From Deltaproteobacteria bacterium (GTDB lineage Bacteria > Desulfobacterota > Desulfovibrionia > Desulfovibrionales > Desulfovibrionaceae): DNA of 8,075 bases. Where the stretch lies: contig JANXYI010000091.1 in NCBI GenBank assembly GCA_025350085.1, positions 1 to 8,075 on the forward strand, given 5' to 3'. The notes under the pieces are model-generated. The model worked only from the letters and a program-made list of their open reading frames with translations, was not told where the DNA came from and ran no database searches. This document shows positions 6,203 through 8,075 of this stretch, one piece after another; position 1 is the first letter of the stretch; every line of letters begins with the position of its first letter. The translations under genes were made by a program, and so were the position numbers.

Positions 6203-7039
6203 CTAGCCGGGGTCCGGCAGCGCCCCGGCCACGGCCTCGATGAGCCGCGCCAGGTCCGCCGAGGCCTTGCCCGCCATGGCCAGCACCTCCTGGTGGGAGG
6301 TTGCGGCCATGCAGTCGGGCAGGTTCTTGTTGGTCAGGCAGCTTATGCCCAAAAGTTTCATGCCCATGTGCCGGGCCGCAATGGCCTCGATTGCCGTGCT
6401 CATCCCTATGGCGTCCGCGCCCAATTGCCGATAAGCTCTTGTCTCGGCAGCAGTCTCCAGCTGCGGTCCTGGAACCTGGATGTACACGCCGCGCTCCAGG
6501 GCGAGGCCAAGGGCCCTGGCCTGGGACTGCGCCAGGGCAGCGAGCTCCGGGCTCCAGGCCTGGCTCAGGTCCGGGAAGCGCGGGCCCCAGGCCTCAACGT
6601 TCGCTCCGGTGAGTGGGCTTTGGCCGGTCAGGTTGATATGGTCGGTGATCAGCATGAGCGTGCCGGCCGAGAAGAGCGGATTGAGCGCCCCGGCTGCGTT
6701 GGTCAGGATCAGTGTGCGTACGCCGAGCAGGGAGAGCAGGCGCACCGGGAGGCAGGCCTCGGCGGCGCTCAGGCCCTCGTAGAGGTGCACGCGGCCGCTA
6801 AATGCCAGCACCGGACGGCCGGAAAGCTGTCCAAAGCGCAGGAACCCGCCGTGGCCTTCCACGGTGGACCGAGGCAGGCCGGGGATTTCAGGGTAGGGCA
6901 GGTCCACGGGAGAGGTTATTTTTTCGTGCACGGCGCCCAAGCCGGACCCGAGCACGAGACCCAAGGTTCCTGCTTGAATATTGCCTAGCTTCTCGCGTAT
7001 GAAGCGGGCAGAGTGGCGGACGGTTTCTGGATGGTTCAC
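6203..7039 (-). CDS. Purine nucleoside phosphorylase (trimeric, PNP-I family)
   Basis: The enzyme splits purine nucleosides with phosphate into the free base and (deoxy)ribose 1-phosphate in cytoplasmic purine salvage. The 278-residue product fits the trimeric PNP family. Motifs in order: phosphate-binding LVLGSGLG at 28-35, EGHGG at 61-65, GRVHLYEG at 82-89, TNAAGALNP at 113-121, VPGPQLET at 189-196 with Glu195, GMST at 212-215 with Met213, and TNKN at 236-239 with Asn237. Glu195 and Asn237 correspond to the human PNP residues (Glu201, Asn243) that bind 6-oxopurines, so inosine and guanosine are likelier substrates than methylthioadenosine, whose phosphorylase has Asp at the second site. No ATG is available near the N-terminus. 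I chose GTG at 7039, with AGGA about nine bases upstream and a protein start that matches the family (FIREKLG just before the phosphate loop); a TTG at 7099 would add 20 atypical residues. It is divergent from motA, 85 bases away. Confidence 0.93.
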   Translation of the reverse strand: MNHPETVRHSARFIREKLGNIQAGTLGLVLGSGLGAVHEKITSPVDLPYPEIPGLPRSTVEGHGGFLRFGQLSGRPVLAFSGRVHLYEGLSAAEACLPVRLLSLLGVRTLILTNAAGALNPLFSAGTLMLITDHINLTGQSPLTGANVEAWGPRFPDLSQAWSPELAALAQSQARALGLALERGVYIQVPGPQLETAAETRAYRQLGADAIGMSTAIEAIAARHMGMKLLGISCLTNKNLPDCMAATSHQEVLAMAGKASADLARLIEAVAGALPDPG

Positions 7040-7124
7040 AAACGCCTGTCCTGTTGAGCGGGTTGCGGATGGCTTTCCCCTACCCCAACACCAGGGCAAT
7101 TAACAAGCCAGGTAGGCGCGCCAT
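7040..7124. other. Divergent intergenic region between pnp and motA
   Basis: These 85 bases must hold the leader and probably the promoters of both genes. I see the motA ribosome site (AGGTAGG, 7110-7116, about eight bases before its ATG) and the pnp site (AGGA before GTG). I found no convincing sigma-70, sigma-28 or sigma-54 boxes on either strand, unlike upstream of the flgO-like gene. Confidence 0.4.
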
Positions 7125-7877
7125 ATGGATTTCCCTTCGCTAATAGGCATGTTGATCGGTCTGACGATGGTCTTCGGGTCCATCTACGCCCATTCCTCCG
7201 GCAACATGGCCATGTACTGGGACCCCTTTGCCCTGATGATCGTGCTCGGAGGTTCCGTGGCCTCCATCTTCGTGGCTTTTCCCTTCGAGGAGATCATCCA
7301 GTCCATAAGCGCCGCGTTCAAGGTCTTTGCCTCGCGCAAGGTGCATGTGCGCGAGGTGGTGAGCACCATGGTCAAGATCGCCGAGATCAGCCGCCGCGAG
7401 GGCATCGTGGCGCTCGAGCACGTCAAGACCGAGAACGCGGTGCTGAAAAAAGCCTGCCAGCTCATCGCGGACAACGCCGATCCGCAGCTCATCCGCAGCA
7501 CCCTGACCATTGAGATCAACTCCATGAAACGCCGGCACAAGGTGGCCCACGACGTGTTCAAGCGCCTGGGCGGCCTGACCCCGGCCTATGGTATGATGGG
7601 TACGCTCATCGGCCTGGTGGAGATGCTCTCGCACCTGAGCAGCCCCGAGAGCATCGGCCCGGCCATGGCCATGGCCCTTCTGACCACCCTGTACGGTTCG
7701 GTCTTCTCGACCATGATCTTCCTGCCCATGGGCGCCAAACTGCAGGCCCGGACGCTCCAGGAGCAGCTTTCGCTGGAGGTCATCTTCGAGGGCGCCAAGT
7801 CCATTCTCACGAACAACAACCCCACCCTGGTGTACGAGAAACTCTCGTCCTACCTGCCGCCCAAGGATAGGAAGTAG
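7125..7877 (+). CDS. motA: Flagellar motor stator protein MotA (PomA/MotP-like)
   Basis: MotA forms with MotB the inner-membrane ion channel that drives flagellar rotation; its cytoplasmic loop pushes on the rotor protein FliG. The 250-residue protein is short, like PomA and MotP, against about 295 for E. coli MotA. Four membrane segments are visible at about 5-22, 33-52, 149-169 and 178-201. The large loop between the second and third holds Arg90 and Glu98 (ISRREGIVALEHV), in the positions of the E. coli FliG-contacting charges. Pro153 (LTPAYGMMGTLIGL) and Pro201 (IFLPMG) match the conserved prolines. Thr160 and Thr187-Thr188 (ALLTTLYG) and Asp33 resemble residues linked to sodium-driven PomA. 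AGGTAGG lies about eight bases before the ATG. motB follows after three bases with its ribosome site inside the motA end, so the pair is cotranscribed and probably translationally linked. ExbB and TolQ relatives are excluded by length, four-helix layout and the motB partner. Confidence 0.96.
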   Translation: MDFPSLIGMLIGLTMVFGSIYAHSSGNMAMYWDPFALMIVLGGSVASIFVAFPFEEIIQSISAAFKVFASRKVHVREVVSTMVKIAEISRREGIVALEHVKTENAVLKKACQLIADNADPQLIRSTLTIEINSMKRRHKVAHDVFKRLGGLTPAYGMMGTLIGLVEMLSHLSSPESIGPAMAMALLTTLYGSVFSTMIFLPMGAKLQARTLQEQLSLEVIFEGAKSILTNNNPTLVYEKLSSYLPPKDRK

Positions 7878-7880
7878 GCC

Positions 7881-8075
7881 ATGAGCCAGGAAGAATCCGA
7901 AGACCTGATCATCGAGGAGCCCGACGAGGAGGTCAGCCTGGAGTGGCTGTTCACCTTCGCGGACATGATCATGCTCATGTTCGCCACCTTTGTTTTGCTC
8001 TACGCCATGTCCTCGCCGGACAAGGGCAAGATCGACGCCGCGCTGCAGTCCGTGGCCGCGGCCCTGAGCGGCCAG
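7881..8075 (+). CDS. motB: Flagellar motor stator protein MotB (partial, N-terminus)
   Basis: Only the first 65 codons are in the window; the frame is open to the right edge. MotB is the single-pass stator partner of MotA, with a plug segment and a C-terminal OmpA-like domain that grips peptidoglycan; that domain is outside the window. The visible part has an acidic cytoplasmic tail (residues 1-18), then a membrane helix at about 22-43 that contains the ion-carrying Asp at 28 (EWLFTFADMIMLMFATFVLL), followed by YAMSSPDKGKID, where the plug region should begin. The ATG at 7881 follows the motA stop by three bases, and AGGAAGTAGG at the end of motA provides the ribosome site. The Asp and the W-x-x-T/F-x-AD context identify it well even though short. 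The helix does not clearly match either the sodium or the proton subgroup. Confidence 0.93.
   Translation, partial: MSQEESEDLIIEEPDEEVSLEWLFTFADMIMLMFATFVLLYAMSSPDKGKIDAALQSVAAALSGQ

Overview
The window looks like chromosomal DNA from a flagellated, GC-rich Gram-negative bacterium, most likely a Desulfovibrio-like deltaproteobacterium (Desulfovibrionales). This rests on about 65-68% GC in the coding regions, the gene mix, two lipoproteins with Gram-negative lipoboxes, and a MotA of the short PomA/MotP type. The assignment is inference; no marker gene is present.

Seven genes run leftwards (minus strand). From right to left they are a purine nucleoside phosphorylase (7039-6203), a FlgO-like flagellar lipoprotein (6101-5319), nadC (5233-4337), nadA (4245-3214), nadB (3180-1588), a PDZ-M48 metalloprotease lipoprotein (1538-414) and the first 127 codons of an AT-rich secreted-protein gene that leaves the window (381-1). 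Two genes run rightwards: motA (7125-7877) and the first 65 codons of motB (7881-8075). No gene-free stretch exceeds about 100 bases. I saw no rRNA, tRNA, insertion sequence or CRISPR array.

The core is a complete de novo NAD module. NadB oxidises L-aspartate to iminoaspartate, NadA condenses that with dihydroxyacetone phosphate to give quinolinate, and NadC joins quinolinate to PRPP to give nicotinate mononucleotide. The three genes are in order C-A-B with short gaps (91 and 33 bases), which suggests one operon that may continue into the protease gene.

The right third is flagellar. A stator operon (motA-motB) lies near a FlgO-family lipoprotein gene. That gene is preceded by a near-consensus sigma-28 (FliA) promoter: all 8 bases of the -35 element, an 11-base spacer, and 6 of 8 bases of the -10 element. 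This is the most informative non-coding signal in the window. The pnp gene sits between flgO and motA and has no obvious link to flagella.

The left edge is different. GC falls to about 43% (hand count) exactly at the last gene, and a four-tract G-quadruplex motif lies over the stop codon of the protease gene at the boundary. This may be the edge of an acquired segment. Most of the window is well-known biology, and I do not see a clear undescribed system in it.
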